Shown: positions 7,153 to 13,657 of the stretch, piece after piece
How positions within the stretch are numbered: position 1 is the first letter of the stretch
How the letters are laid out: each line of letters begins with the position of its first letter
NCBI GenBank assembly: GCA_050015575.1
Contig: JBEKBD010000077.1
Span: 1 to 15,030 of the forward strand
Direction: 5' to 3'
Source of the DNA: Roseiarcus sp050015575
GTDB lineage: Bacteria > Pseudomonadota > Alphaproteobacteria > Rhizobiales > Beijerinckiaceae
Length of the DNA: 15,030 bases
Program-made: the position numbers and the translations under genes
Notes under the pieces: generated by a model
Told to the model about the DNA's origin: nothing
Seen by the model: only the letters and a program-made list of their open reading frames with translations
The model's database searches: none

Positions 7153-7214
7153 GCCCTCAAGCCCGCGGGCGCGGGCGAAGCGAGGCGGATCGCCGACGCG
7201 CATCGCGCGCAAGT

Positions 7215-7228
7215 TTGCCCGAGATCAA
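7215..7228. promoter_or_regulatory. Candidate FixK/FNR-type binding site (anaerobox) upstream of hypA
   Basis: TTGCCCGAGATCAA fits TTG(A/C)-N6-(T/G)CAA, the core used by FixK and FNR proteins of the CRP/FNR family. The right half ATCAA is canonical; the left half TTGCC is weaker. It lies upstream of a hydrogenase maturation operon, and in rhizobia the hyp promoter is known to respond to FnrN/FixK under low oxygen. A class-II position (-41.5) would predict transcription from about 7263, with AAGATT (7251-7256) as a poor -10. Relative to the stronger promoter at 7303-7330 the site would be at about -115. Confidence 0.45.
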
Positions 7229-7302
7229 AGACCGGGCCGCGCTTTCGGCCAAGATTGGGCCGACATCTCCGGCGCGGCGCGGCGCCTCGACGCCCGATGG
7301 CG

Positions 7303-7330
7303 TTGACGGCGGCAGGACGACGGCTACAAT
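7303..7330 (+). promoter_or_regulatory. Sigma-70-like promoter for the hyp operon
   Basis: TTGACG (7303-7308), a 16-nt spacer, TACAAT (7325-7330): five of six consensus bases in each hexamer, and the best promoter match I found in the window. Transcription would begin near 7337, giving a leader of about 280 nt before hypA that starts just upstream of the large hairpin. Confidence 0.55.
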
Positions 7331-7350
7331 CGGTCGGGGCGCAGTTCGAC

Positions 7351-7391
7351 GACCCCCTCGCGGCCGGCTTTGCCGGCGCGAGCGCGGGGTC
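7351..7391 (+). other. 17-bp interrupted stem-loop in the predicted hyp leader
   Basis: Three nested perfect stems share one axis. GACCCC (7351-7356) pairs with GGGGTC (7386-7391). CTCGC (7357-7361) pairs with GCGAG (7378-7382). GCCGGC (7363-7368) pairs with GCCGGC (7372-7377) across a TTT loop. Only G7362 and CGC 7383-7385 are unpaired. No T tract follows, so it is not an ordinary terminator. It begins about 14 nt after the predicted transcription start. GGGG at about 7336-7339 could pair with the C run as an alternative fold. Confidence 0.55.
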
Positions 7392-7405
7392 CGACGCGAC
7401 GAGAA

Positions 7406-7419
7406 GCGCCCATGGGCGC
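7406..7419. repeat. Perfect 14-bp palindrome in the hyp leader
   Basis: GCGCCCATGGGCGC is a gap-free dyad 14 nt after the large stem-loop. It could be a protein-binding site on DNA; as RNA its centre cannot form a tight loop without opening two or more pairs. It matches no regulator consensus I know. Confidence 0.4.
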
Positions 7420-7458
7420 CTCCGCCAAGCGGCCGAGGGCGGGGCCGGACGAACGACG

Positions 7459-7489
7459 CTCGGCTTACGCGATCATCGCGCGGACCGAG
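7459..7489 (+). other. Stem-internal loop-stem element in the hyp leader
   Basis: CTCGG (7459-7463) pairs with CCGAG (7485-7489). The symmetrical CTTA/CGGA internal loop (7464-7467 and 7481-7484) separates it from CGCGA (7468-7472) paired with TCGCG (7476-7480) around a TCA loop. The symmetry resembles an RNA protein- or ligand-binding hairpin, but I recognise no known class. Confidence 0.4.
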
Positions 7490-7603
7490 TGGAATTCTCA
7501 CCCGGGGGGCCGTTCCTCGCCGCGTTCGGCGGGGCGTCGCGCGGCGACGGCGAGGCGGCTCGCGAGCCTCGTCGAGCCTTGCGTCGTCTTCGAAGTCGTG
7601 CTG

Positions 7604-7609
7604 AAGGAG
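7604..7609 (+). promoter_or_regulatory. Ribosome binding site that fixes the GTG start of hypA
   Basis: AAGGAG lies 7 nt before the GTG at 7617, ideal spacing. It argues for the GTG over the ATG at 7626. The GTG start also restores the His2-Glu3 N-terminus that HypA needs for nickel binding. Confidence 0.8.
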
Positions 7610-7616
7610 CCGGCCG

Positions 7617-7958
7617 GTGCATGAAATGGCGCTGACCGAGAGCATCGTCGAGATCGCTCTCGAAGAAGCGCGCAAACAGGGCGCGCGAAAGGTGATGCGA
7701 GTGTCCCTCGATATCGGCGCGCTGAGCAGCGTCGAGCCCGAGGCGCTCGAATTCTGCTTTTCGGCGGTCGCCTCCGGCACCGTCGCCGAGGGCGCCAAGC
7801 TGGAAATCGAGCGCGTCGCCGGCGCCGGCTGGTGCCTCGATTGCGAACAAAGCGTGCCGCTCGCCGAACGTTTCGGCGCCTGCCCGCGGTGCGGCGGATA
7901 TCGCGTGCGGATGACGGCCGGAGGCGAATTGAAGATTCGCGAGATGGAGATCGACTGA
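7617..7958 (+). CDS. hypA: HypA, hydrogenase nickel-insertion metallochaperone
   Basis: A 113-residue cytoplasmic protein that, with HypB, delivers nickel to the large subunit of [NiFe] hydrogenase. It begins MHEMALTESIVEIALEEA; His2 with Glu3 forms the conserved nickel site, which is why the GTG start at 7617 must be used rather than the ATG at 7626. The zinc finger is C73-x2-C76 (WCLDCEQ) and C89-x2-C92 (ACPRCGG), and length and order match the family. It is the first gene of hypABFCDE. Its stop shares one base with the hypB start (TGATG), so the two are translationally coupled. The related protein HybF/HypA2 is an alternative name for the same function. Confidence 0.96.
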   Translation: MHEMALTESIVEIALEEARKQGARKVMRVSLDIGALSSVEPEALEFCFSAVASGTVAEGAKLEIERVAGAGWCLDCEQSVPLAERFGACPRCGGYRVRMTAGGELKIREMEID

Positions 7959-8863
7959 TGTGCAGCGTATGCGGATGCGGCGAAGCGACGATCGCCCTCG
8001 ACAAGGATAAGGCCGGCGCCGCGCCCGCGCATGCGCACGGCCCGCACGACCATTCCCACGATCACGACCATCCCCACGATCATGATCATGAGCACGGCCA
8101 CGACCACGATCATCATCGCCATCGCGAAAACGGCGCAGTCGATTACGGCGGGGGACTCGCCGGCGCGCATGTCCCCGGCCTGAGCCAGGAACGCATCGTC
8201 CGCATCGAGCGCGACATTCTCTCCAAGAACGACGCCTACGCGCGCGACAATCGCCGCTTTCTGGCCGAGCGCGGCGTGTTCGCGCTCAACTTCGTCTCCA
8301 GCCCCGGCTCGGGCAAGACCTGCCTGCTGGTCAAGGCGATCGACGCGCTGAAAGAGCGGATGCCGGTCACGGTGATCGAAGGCGATCAGCAGACCTCCAA
8401 CGACGCCGAGCGCATCCGCGCCACGGGGGCTTCCGCCGTCCAGATCAACACCGGCAAAGGCTGCCATCTCGACGCCCACATGGTCGGCCACGCCCTGGAG
8501 ACGCTCGCCCCGCCGCCGGGCTCGGCGCTGTTCATCGAGAACGTCGGCAACCTCGTCTGCCCCGCCGCATTCGACCTCGGCGAAGCGCACAAGGTGGTGG
8601 TGCTGTCGGTGACCGAAGGCGAGGACAAGCCGCTCAAATATCCGGATATGTTCGCCGCGGCCGATCTGCTGCTGCTCAACAAGTCCGATCTTCTGCCGCA
8701 CCTCGATTTCGACGTCGGCGCATGCCTCGCCAACGCGCTACGCGTCAACCCGCGGCTGCAGACGCTGATCGTCTCGGCCAAGACCGGCGAAGGCGTCGCC
8801 GCTTTCGTCGCCTGGATCGAAGCCTCCGCCGCGCGCCGCGCGGTCGACATGGCGAAAGGATAG
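7958..8863 (+). CDS. hypB: HypB, GTPase for nickel insertion, with nickel-storage His-rich segment
   Basis: A 301-residue SIMIBI-class GTPase. The N-terminal MCSVCGCG carries the CxxCGC motif that binds nickel tightly. Residues 25-55 form a His/Asp-rich tract with 16 histidines, a likely nickel store. The GTPase domain follows: P-loop SSPGSGKT (114-121), EGDQQTSNDA (141-150), the interdomain metal site C169-H170, ENVGNLVCP (194-202) and the guanine-specificity motif NKSD (241-244). It transfers nickel together with HypA in a GTP-dependent step. The ATG at 7958 overlaps the hypA stop and is required for the CxxCGC N-terminus; a longer in-frame extension back to 7832 lies inside hypA and is rejected. 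hypF starts 2 nt after the stop. Confidence 0.97.
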   Translation: MCSVCGCGEATIALDKDKAGAAPAHAHGPHDHSHDHDHPHDHDHEHGHDHDHHRHRENGAVDYGGGLAGAHVPGLSQERIVRIERDILSKNDAYARDNRRFLAERGVFALNFVSSPGSGKTCLLVKAIDALKERMPVTVIEGDQQTSNDAERIRATGASAVQINTGKGCHLDAHMVGHALETLAPPPGSALFIENVGNLVCPAAFDLGEAHKVVVLSVTEGEDKPLKYPDMFAAADLLLLNKSDLLPHLDFDVGACLANALRVNPRLQTLIVSAKTGEGVAAFVAWIEASAARRAVDMAKG

Positions 8864-8865
8864 AG

Positions 8866-11142
8866 ATGTCGGCGCCCCGCCCGCTCGACGCGCGCGCCGA
8901 CCGACGCTTGCGCTTGCGCGTGCGCGGCGCGGTGCAGGGCGTAGGATTCCGCCCCTTCGCCTACAGCCTCGCGTCGCGCCTCGCGCTCTCGGGCTTCGTG
9001 CGCAACGACGCCGAGGGCGTGCTGATCGAAGTGGAGGGCGCCGGCGCCGAGCAGTTTCTCCATGCACTTCGCCTCGCGCCGCCGCCGCTCGCGCGCATCG
9101 ACTCGATCGACGTCGCCGATCTGCCGCTCGCCGGCGGCGACGCCTTCGCCATTCGAGCCACCGCCGGCGGGCCGACGACGACGCGCATCGGCGCCGACGC
9201 CGCGATCTGCGAGGCGTGTCTCTCCGAGTTGTTCGACCCGGCAAGCCGCTTCTATCGCTATCCCCTCATCAACTGCACCCATTGCGGGCCGCGCTACACC
9301 CTGACGCGCGCGCTGCCCTACGATCGCGCGCAGACCTCGATGGCGCCGTTTCCGATGTGCTCGGAGTGCGCGCGCGACTACGCCGATCCCGCCAATCGCC
9401 GCTTTCACGCCGAGCCGATCGCTTGCCCGCGCTGCGGGCCCAAGCTCAACGTCGAGATCGAGCAAATCGCCGACTGCATTCGCGACGGCGGAATCGTGGC
9501 GCTCAAGGGGCTCGGCGGCTTCCACCTCGTCTGCGACGCGCGCAACGAGACGACAGCGGCGGAATTGCGCCGCCGCAAAGCGCGCGAAGCCAAACCCTTC
9601 GCCGTGATGGTCGCCAATGCGGCGAGCGCGGCGCTGCTTGCCGAATTGAGTGAAGCCGAGATCGCGCTTCTCGAGTCGCGCGCGCGGCCGATCGTCCTCG
9701 TCAAGAGCCGCGGCGTCCTGGCGCCCAGCGTCGCTCCCCATTTGCGCGACGTCGGCCTCATGCTCGCCTATACGCCGCTGCATTGGCTGACATTGCACGC
9801 GCTGGCCGGCGCGCCGGCGTTCGCCGGCTGGCGCCATGCGCCCAACGAAATCGCGCTCATCGCCACCAGCGCCAATCTCGGCGGCGAACCGCTGGTCGCC
9901 GACGATGAGGACGCGCGCCGGCGCTTAGGGCCGATCGCCGATCTCGTGGTCACGCACGGGCGCGCCATCGTGGCGCGCGCCGACGATTCGGTGATGCGCG
10001 TGCTCGACGGCGCGCCCGCCTATCTGCGCCGCGCCCGCGGCTTCGTTCCCGAGCCGATCGACCTCGGCGTCGACGGACCGAGCGTGCTCGCCGCCGGCGC
10101 CGACCTGAAAAACACCGTGACGCTGACGCGCGGGCGCGAAGCGTTCGTGTCGCCGCATATCGGCGATCTCGACGACCGCGAGACCCTCCGCTTCCGCAAC
10201 GAAGCGATCGCGCATCTGCGGTCGATCCTGGCGATCGAACCGGAATTCGCGGCCTGCGACCTGCATCCCGATTTTCAGTCGACGCGCTCGGCGGAATGCG
10301 CGGGGCTGCCATGCGCGCGCGTGCAGCATCACCTCGCCCATGTTGCGGCGGTCGCGGCCGAACACGGCTTGAGCGGGCCGGTCCTCGGCGTCGCGCTCGA
10401 CGGCCAGGGCTACGGGACGGACGGGACGCCTTGGGGCGGCGAACTGATCCTTCTCGACGGCGCGCGCTGGGAGCGCGTCGGCTGGCTCGAACCGCTGGCG
10501 CTGCCGGGCGGCGACCGCGCCGCGCGCGAGCCGTGGCGCGTGGGGGTGGCGATGCTCGACCGGCTTGGTCGGCTCGACGCGACGAGGCGCTTCTTTCCCG
10601 ATGCGCCAAACGCCGTTCGGCTGGCGCAGGCGTTCGCACGCGGCGCGCGTTTTCCCATGACCACCAGCCTCGGCCGGCTGTTCGACGCGGCGGCGGCGCT
10701 CGCCGGCGTCCGCCTCGAGCAGCGCTACGAGGGCCAGGCGGCGATGGAGTTGGAGGCGTTGGTCGAGACGCCGCGCTCGGGCGAAGGATTGTGGCGGATC
10801 GAGGCGGAGCGGCTCGACATGGCGCCGCTGATGGCGGCGATCGTCGAATCGCGCCTCGTCGGCCGCGAGGCGGCGGAGCTGTTTCACGGCGCGCTGATCG
10901 CCGCGCTCGGCCAATGGATCGCCGCCGCGGCCGCGGCGCGCGGGCTGACGCAGGTCGCGCTCGGCGGCGGCTGTCTGATGAACAAGGTTCTCGCCGACGG
11001 CCTCGGCGGGGCCTTGCGCGCAAGGGGCCTGAGGCCCTATGTGCCTCGTGCGGTCCCCGCCAACGACGGCGGCGTTTCGCTCGGACAAGCGGCGTTCGCC
11101 CTGGCGAAATTCCGCGCCGGCGCTTCATTCGAGGAGGAATAG
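8866..11142 (+). CDS. hypF: HypF, carbamoyltransferase of hydrogenase cyanide-ligand synthesis
   Basis: A 758-residue four-part enzyme of normal length. Residues 12-100 are an acylphosphatase domain with VQGVGFRP (23-30). Two zinc fingers follow: C115-x2-C118 with C137-x2-C140, and C165-x2-C168 with C187-x2-C190. The YrdC-like domain (about 205-385) contains IVALKGLGGFHLVCDARN and LRRRKAREAKPFAVMV, where the carbamoyl-adenylate is formed. The Kae1-like C-terminal domain contains HHLAH (488-492) and DGQGYGTDG (512-520), and passes the carbamoyl group to the C-terminal Cys of HypE. The substrates are carbamoyl phosphate and ATP. The ATG at 8866 has AAAGGA 5 nt upstream and starts just before the acylphosphatase domain. 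Its end carries the GAGGAGGAA ribosome site of hypC. Confidence 0.97.
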   Translation: MSAPRPLDARADRRLRLRVRGAVQGVGFRPFAYSLASRLALSGFVRNDAEGVLIEVEGAGAEQFLHALRLAPPPLARIDSIDVADLPLAGGDAFAIRATAGGPTTTRIGADAAICEACLSELFDPASRFYRYPLINCTHCGPRYTLTRALPYDRAQTSMAPFPMCSECARDYADPANRRFHAEPIACPRCGPKLNVEIEQIADCIRDGGIVALKGLGGFHLVCDARNETTAAELRRRKAREAKPFAVMVANAASAALLAELSEAEIALLESRARPIVLVKSRGVLAPSVAPHLRDVGLMLAYTPLHWLTLHALAGAPAFAGWRHAPNEIALIATSANLGGEPLVADDEDARRRLGPIADLVVTHGRAIVARADDSVMRVLDGAPAYLRRARGFVPEPIDLGVDGPSVLAAGADLKNTVTLTRGREAFVSPHIGDLDDRETLRFRNEAIAHLRSILAIEPEFAACDLHPDFQSTRSAECAGLPCARVQHHLAHVAAVAAEHGLSGPVLGVALDGQGYGTDGTPWGGELILLDGARWERVGWLEPLALPGGDRAAREPWRVGVAMLDRLGRLDATRRFFPDAPNAVRLAQAFARGARFPMTTSLGRLFDAAAALAGVRLEQRYEGQAAMELEALVETPRSGEGLWRIEAERLDMAPLMAAIVESRLVGREAAELFHGALIAALGQWIAAAAAARGLTQVALGGGCLMNKVLADGLGGALRARGLRPYVPRAVPANDGGVSLGQAAFALAKFRAGASFEEE

Positions 11143-11145
11143 CCC

Positions 11146-11367
11146 ATGTGCCTCGCCATTCCCGTCCAGGTGAGCGAAATCCTACCCGACGAGATGGCCA
11201 AGGTCAGCCTCGATGGCGTCGTCAAGATCGTCTCCACCGCGCTGGTCGAGGACCTGAAAGCGGGCGACTACGTCGTGCTGCACGTCGGCTACGCGCTCGC
11301 CAAGATCGATCCGGAAGAGGCCGAGCGCACACTCGAAATGCTGGCGTCCGCGGGAGCGTTCGCGTGA
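11146..11367 (+). CDS. hypC: HypC/HupF-type hydrogenase maturation chaperone
   Basis: A 73-residue protein of the HypC/HybG/HupF family. MCLAIPVQV contains the essential Cys2, exposed after Met removal, which with HypD holds the iron that becomes Fe(CN)2CO. YVVLHVGYALAKIDPEEAERTLEML (42-66, with His46) is the other family signature. It also escorts the iron unit to the hydrogenase large subunit. The start is fixed by Cys2 and by the strong GAGGAGGAA 6 nt upstream. Gaps are 3 nt to hypF and 37 nt to hypD, the widest within the operon. Confidence 0.96.
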   Translation: MCLAIPVQVSEILPDEMAKVSLDGVVKIVSTALVEDLKAGDYVVLHVGYALAKIDPEEAERTLEMLASAGAFA

Positions 11368-11404
11368 GCGCGGCGTCCACTTGTCGACCGGAGGGAGCGC
11401 CGCG

Positions 11405-12562
11405 ATGAAATACGTCGACGAATATCGCGACGGCAGGCTCGCCCAGCAAATCGCCGCGACGATCGCGCGCGAGGCCGAGCCGAAGCGCGTCTATCATCTC
11501 ATGGAGTTTTGCGGCGGCCACACGCATGCGATCTCGCGCTATGGGCTCGAGGACCTGCTGCCCGACAACGTGCGCATGATCCACGGGCCGGGCTGTCCGG
11601 TCTGCGTTCTGCCGATGGCGCGCATCGACATGGCCATTCGCTGCGCGGGCGACCCCAAAGTGACGTTGTGCGCTTATGGCGACTTGATGCGCGTGCCGGG
11701 ATCGGGCGCGTCGAGCCTCCTCAAGGCCAAGGCGGAAGGCGCCGACATCCGCATGGTCTATTCGACGCTCGACGCGATCCGCATCGCCGAAAACGCGCCC
11801 GACCGCGAGGTCGTGTTCTTGGCCGTCGGCTTCGAGACCACCACGCCGCCGACCGCGCTCGCCATTCGCGCCGCGGAGAAGAAGCGGCTGACCAATTTCT
11901 CGATTCTCTGCAATCACGTGATGACGCCGCCGGCGATGCGCGCGATCCTCGAGAGCGCCGACGGCAGCGAAGCGGACGCGGTGCAGGTGGAAGGGTTCGT
12001 CGGCCCGGCGCACGTCAGCACCGTCATCGGCACTGAGCCCTATCGCGTCTTCGCCGAGCGTTTCGGCAAGCCGGTGGTCATCGCCGGCTTCGAGCCGCTC
12101 GACGTCGCGCAGGCGATTTTGATGCTGGTGCGCCAGATCAACGATGGCCGCAGCGAGGTCGAGAACCAGTACATCCGCGCGGTGACGCAGAGCGGCAACC
12201 TCAAGGCGCAGGCCGAGATGGCGGCGATTTTCGAAACGCGCGAGACGTTCGAATGGCGGGGCCTCGGCTGGCTCCCCGACAGCGCGTTGCGCCTGAAGCC
12301 CGCCTACGCGCTCTACGATGCGGAAAAACGCTTCGGCCTCGTCGATATCCCGGCGCGCGACAACCCCGCCTGCGAATGCGGCGCGATCCTGCGCGGCGCC
12401 AAGAAGCCGCAGGACTGCAAGCTGTTCGGCACGGCCTGCACGCCCGATACGCCGATGGGCTCGTGCATGGTGTCGCCCGAGGGCGCCTGTTCGGCCCACT
12501 GGACCTACGGGCGCTTCCGCGAGGCGGCGAATGCCGCGCTGCGGCCACGCAAGGTCGCGTGA
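11405..12562 (+). CDS. hypD: HypD, iron-sulfur scaffold for Fe(CN)2CO assembly
   Basis: A 385-residue protein carrying all expected motifs: FCGGHTH (35-41, Cys36), GPGCPVCVLP (61-70, Cys64 and Cys67), GFETTTPP (142-149), and a C-terminal cluster region with Cys at 323, 325, 338, 345, 354 and 362. The C-terminal cysteines include the ligands of a 4Fe-4S cluster; the CGGHTH and CPVC residues are the active-site thiols of the family. With HypC it forms the complex on which cyanide from HypE is attached to iron. The ATG at 11405 has GGAGGG 9 nt upstream; a TTG at 11381 would overlap that site and is rejected. Its stop overlaps the hypE GTG by 4 bases. Confidence 0.96.
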   Translation: MKYVDEYRDGRLAQQIAATIAREAEPKRVYHLMEFCGGHTHAISRYGLEDLLPDNVRMIHGPGCPVCVLPMARIDMAIRCAGDPKVTLCAYGDLMRVPGSGASSLLKAKAEGADIRMVYSTLDAIRIAENAPDREVVFLAVGFETTTPPTALAIRAAEKKRLTNFSILCNHVMTPPAMRAILESADGSEADAVQVEGFVGPAHVSTVIGTEPYRVFAERFGKPVVIAGFEPLDVAQAILMLVRQINDGRSEVENQYIRAVTQSGNLKAQAEMAAIFETRETFEWRGLGWLPDSALRLKPAYALYDAEKRFGLVDIPARDNPACECGAILRGAKKPQDCKLFGTACTPDTPMGSCMVSPEGACSAHWTYGRFREAANAALRPRKVA

Positions 12563-13608
12563 GCGTGCAGCAGCCGATCCGCCGCAAGCTCGACGTGAAG
12601 AACGGCCGCGTCGATCTTTCCCACGGCGCCGGCGGGCGCGCGATGGGGCAATTGATCGAGGACGTTTTTCACGCCGCTTTCGACAATGACTGGCTGCGTG
12701 CGGGCAACGACCAATCCGTTTTCGACCCTCCCGCCGGGCGCCTGGTGATGACCACCGACGCGTATGTCGTCACGCCGATCTTCTTCCCCGGCGGCGACAT
12801 CGGTTCGCTCGCCGTCCACGGCACGATCAACGACGTCGCGATGGCGGGCGCGCGGCCGCTCTATCTCGCCGCGAGCTTCATCATCGAAGAGGGGTTCCCG
12901 CTCGCCGATTTGCAGCGCATCGCGACGAGCATGGGCGAGGCCTCGCGCGCGGCGGGCGTGCCGATCATTACCGGCGACACCAAGGTGGTCGAGCGCGGCA
13001 AGGCCGATGGGGTGTTCATCTCGACGACCGGCGTCGGCTTGGCGCCGCCGGGCCTCGATCTGTCCAGCGACGCGACGCGGCCCGGCGATCGGGTCGCGCT
13101 GTCGGGCACGATCGGCGACCACGGAGTCGCGGTGATGTCGAAGCGCGAGAACCTCGAATTCGAGACGCAGATTCTCTCCGATTCGGCGGCGCTGCACGGC
13201 CTGGCGGCGGCGATCATGGCGGCGGGCGGCGCCGGCGTGCGCGTCATGCGCGATCCCACCCGCGGCGGGCTCGCGGCGACGCTCAACGAACTCGCGCAAC
13301 GCTCCGGCGTCGGCTTCGAGATCGAGGAGGAGGCGATTCCGGTGCGGCGCGAAGTCGCCGCGGCGTGCGAACTCCTCGGGCTCGATCCGCTCAACGTCGC
13401 CAACGAGGGCAAACTGGTCGCGGTGCTCGCGCCGGAAGTCGCCGACGCGGTTCTCGCGGCGATGAAGGCCGATCCGCTCGGCCGCGAGGCGGCGCTGATC
13501 GGCCGCGCGGTCGCCGACGACAATCGCTTCGTGCAGATGCGCACCGCCTTCGGCGGCGGCCGCATCGTCGACTGGCTGTCGGGCGAGCAACTGCCTCGGA
13601 TTTGCTGA
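12559..13608 (+). CDS. hypE: HypE, carbamoyl dehydratase forming the cyanide ligand
   Basis: A 349-residue PurM-like ATP-dependent enzyme. VDLSHGAGGRAMGQLIEDVF (18-37), then NDQSVFD (50-56), is the N-terminal signature. GTINDVAMAGARPLYLAASFI, then GDTKVVERGKADG, forms the ATP-binding region. The chain ends LPRIC, and this last Cys349 receives the carbamoyl group from HypF and dehydrates it to thiocyanate for transfer to HypC-HypD. The GTG at 12559 overlaps the hypD stop in a GTGA arrangement, so translation is probably coupled; the GTG at 12565 is a possible alternative that changes only two residues. It is the last gene of the operon: after it come a hairpin and a convergent gene. Confidence 0.95.
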   Translation: MSVQQPIRRKLDVKNGRVDLSHGAGGRAMGQLIEDVFHAAFDNDWLRAGNDQSVFDPPAGRLVMTTDAYVVTPIFFPGGDIGSLAVHGTINDVAMAGARPLYLAASFIIEEGFPLADLQRIATSMGEASRAAGVPIITGDTKVVERGKADGVFISTTGVGLAPPGLDLSSDATRPGDRVALSGTIGDHGVAVMSKRENLEFETQILSDSAALHGLAAAIMAAGGAGVRVMRDPTRGGLAATLNELAQRSGVGFEIEEEAIPVRREVAAACELLGLDPLNVANEGKLVAVLAPEVADAVLAAMKADPLGREAALIGRAVADDNRFVQMRTAFGGGRIVDWLSGEQLPRIC

Positions 13609-13620
13609 GGGAAACGCGCG

Positions 13621-13647
13621 CCCTTCCCCCCTTGCGGGGAAAGGGGG
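13621..13647. terminator. Inverted repeat between convergent hypE and LON-domain genes, probable terminator
   Basis: CCCTTCCCC (13621-13629) pairs with GGGGAA-A-GGG starting at 13636, around a CCTTGC loop and with one unpaired A. It fills the 49-nt gap between two convergent stops and could end transcription from both sides. Neither side has a strong T run (CGTTT is the best, on the minus side), so it may be a weak or Rho-assisted terminator. Dyads of the CCCCNNTTGNGGGG kind are also common interspersed repeats in GC-rich genomes. Confidence 0.55.
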
Positions 13648-13657
13648 CTTGCCGGCC

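Larger units (their letters stand above)
7153..7616 (+). other. Long intergenic region and predicted structured leader upstream of the hyp operon
   Basis: These 464 nt lie between the porin terminator and hypA. Open frames cross it on both strands, but their products are Arg/Gly/Ala-rich, have no recognisable domain, and none has a convincing ribosome site. I therefore treat it as non-coding. It contains a FixK/FNR-type box (7215-7228), a sigma-70-like promoter (7303-7330), and downstream of it a series of dyads: 7351-7391, 7406-7419, 7459-7489, CGTCGC-GCG-GCGACG at 7535-7549 and the palindrome GGCTCGCGAGCC at 7557-7568. High GC content makes some of these expected by chance; the first two or three stand out. 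Confidence 0.5.

Noticed and set aside
7331..7616. NiCo or other known riboswitch in front of the nickel maturation genes
   Set aside because: I could not match the conserved four-helix NiCo core or any other class I know; the dyads are only listed as unclassified structure.
7153..7616. Sigma-54 promoter with NifA/HoxA-type upstream sites for the hyp operon
   Set aside because: No TGGCAC-N5-TTGC element or TGT-N10-ACA site was found, although GG-N10-GC pairs occur by chance in this composition.
7116..7635. Plus-strand open frames in the gap before hypA (about 125-160 codons)
   Set aside because: Their products are Arg/Gly/Ala-rich and lack domains; one runs across the terminator and another into hypA in the wrong frame. 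They are better explained as open reading in GC-rich non-coding DNA.
7157..9837. Long minus-strand open frames opposite the hyp leader, hypB and hypF (about 514 and 483 codons)
   Set aside because: They are antisense shadows of well-recognised hyp genes with no recognisable domain and no plausible ribosome site.
13621..13647. Mobile REP-like or insertion-sequence end
   Set aside because: There is only one copy in the window and no transposase or target duplication; a terminator between convergent genes explains it more simply.
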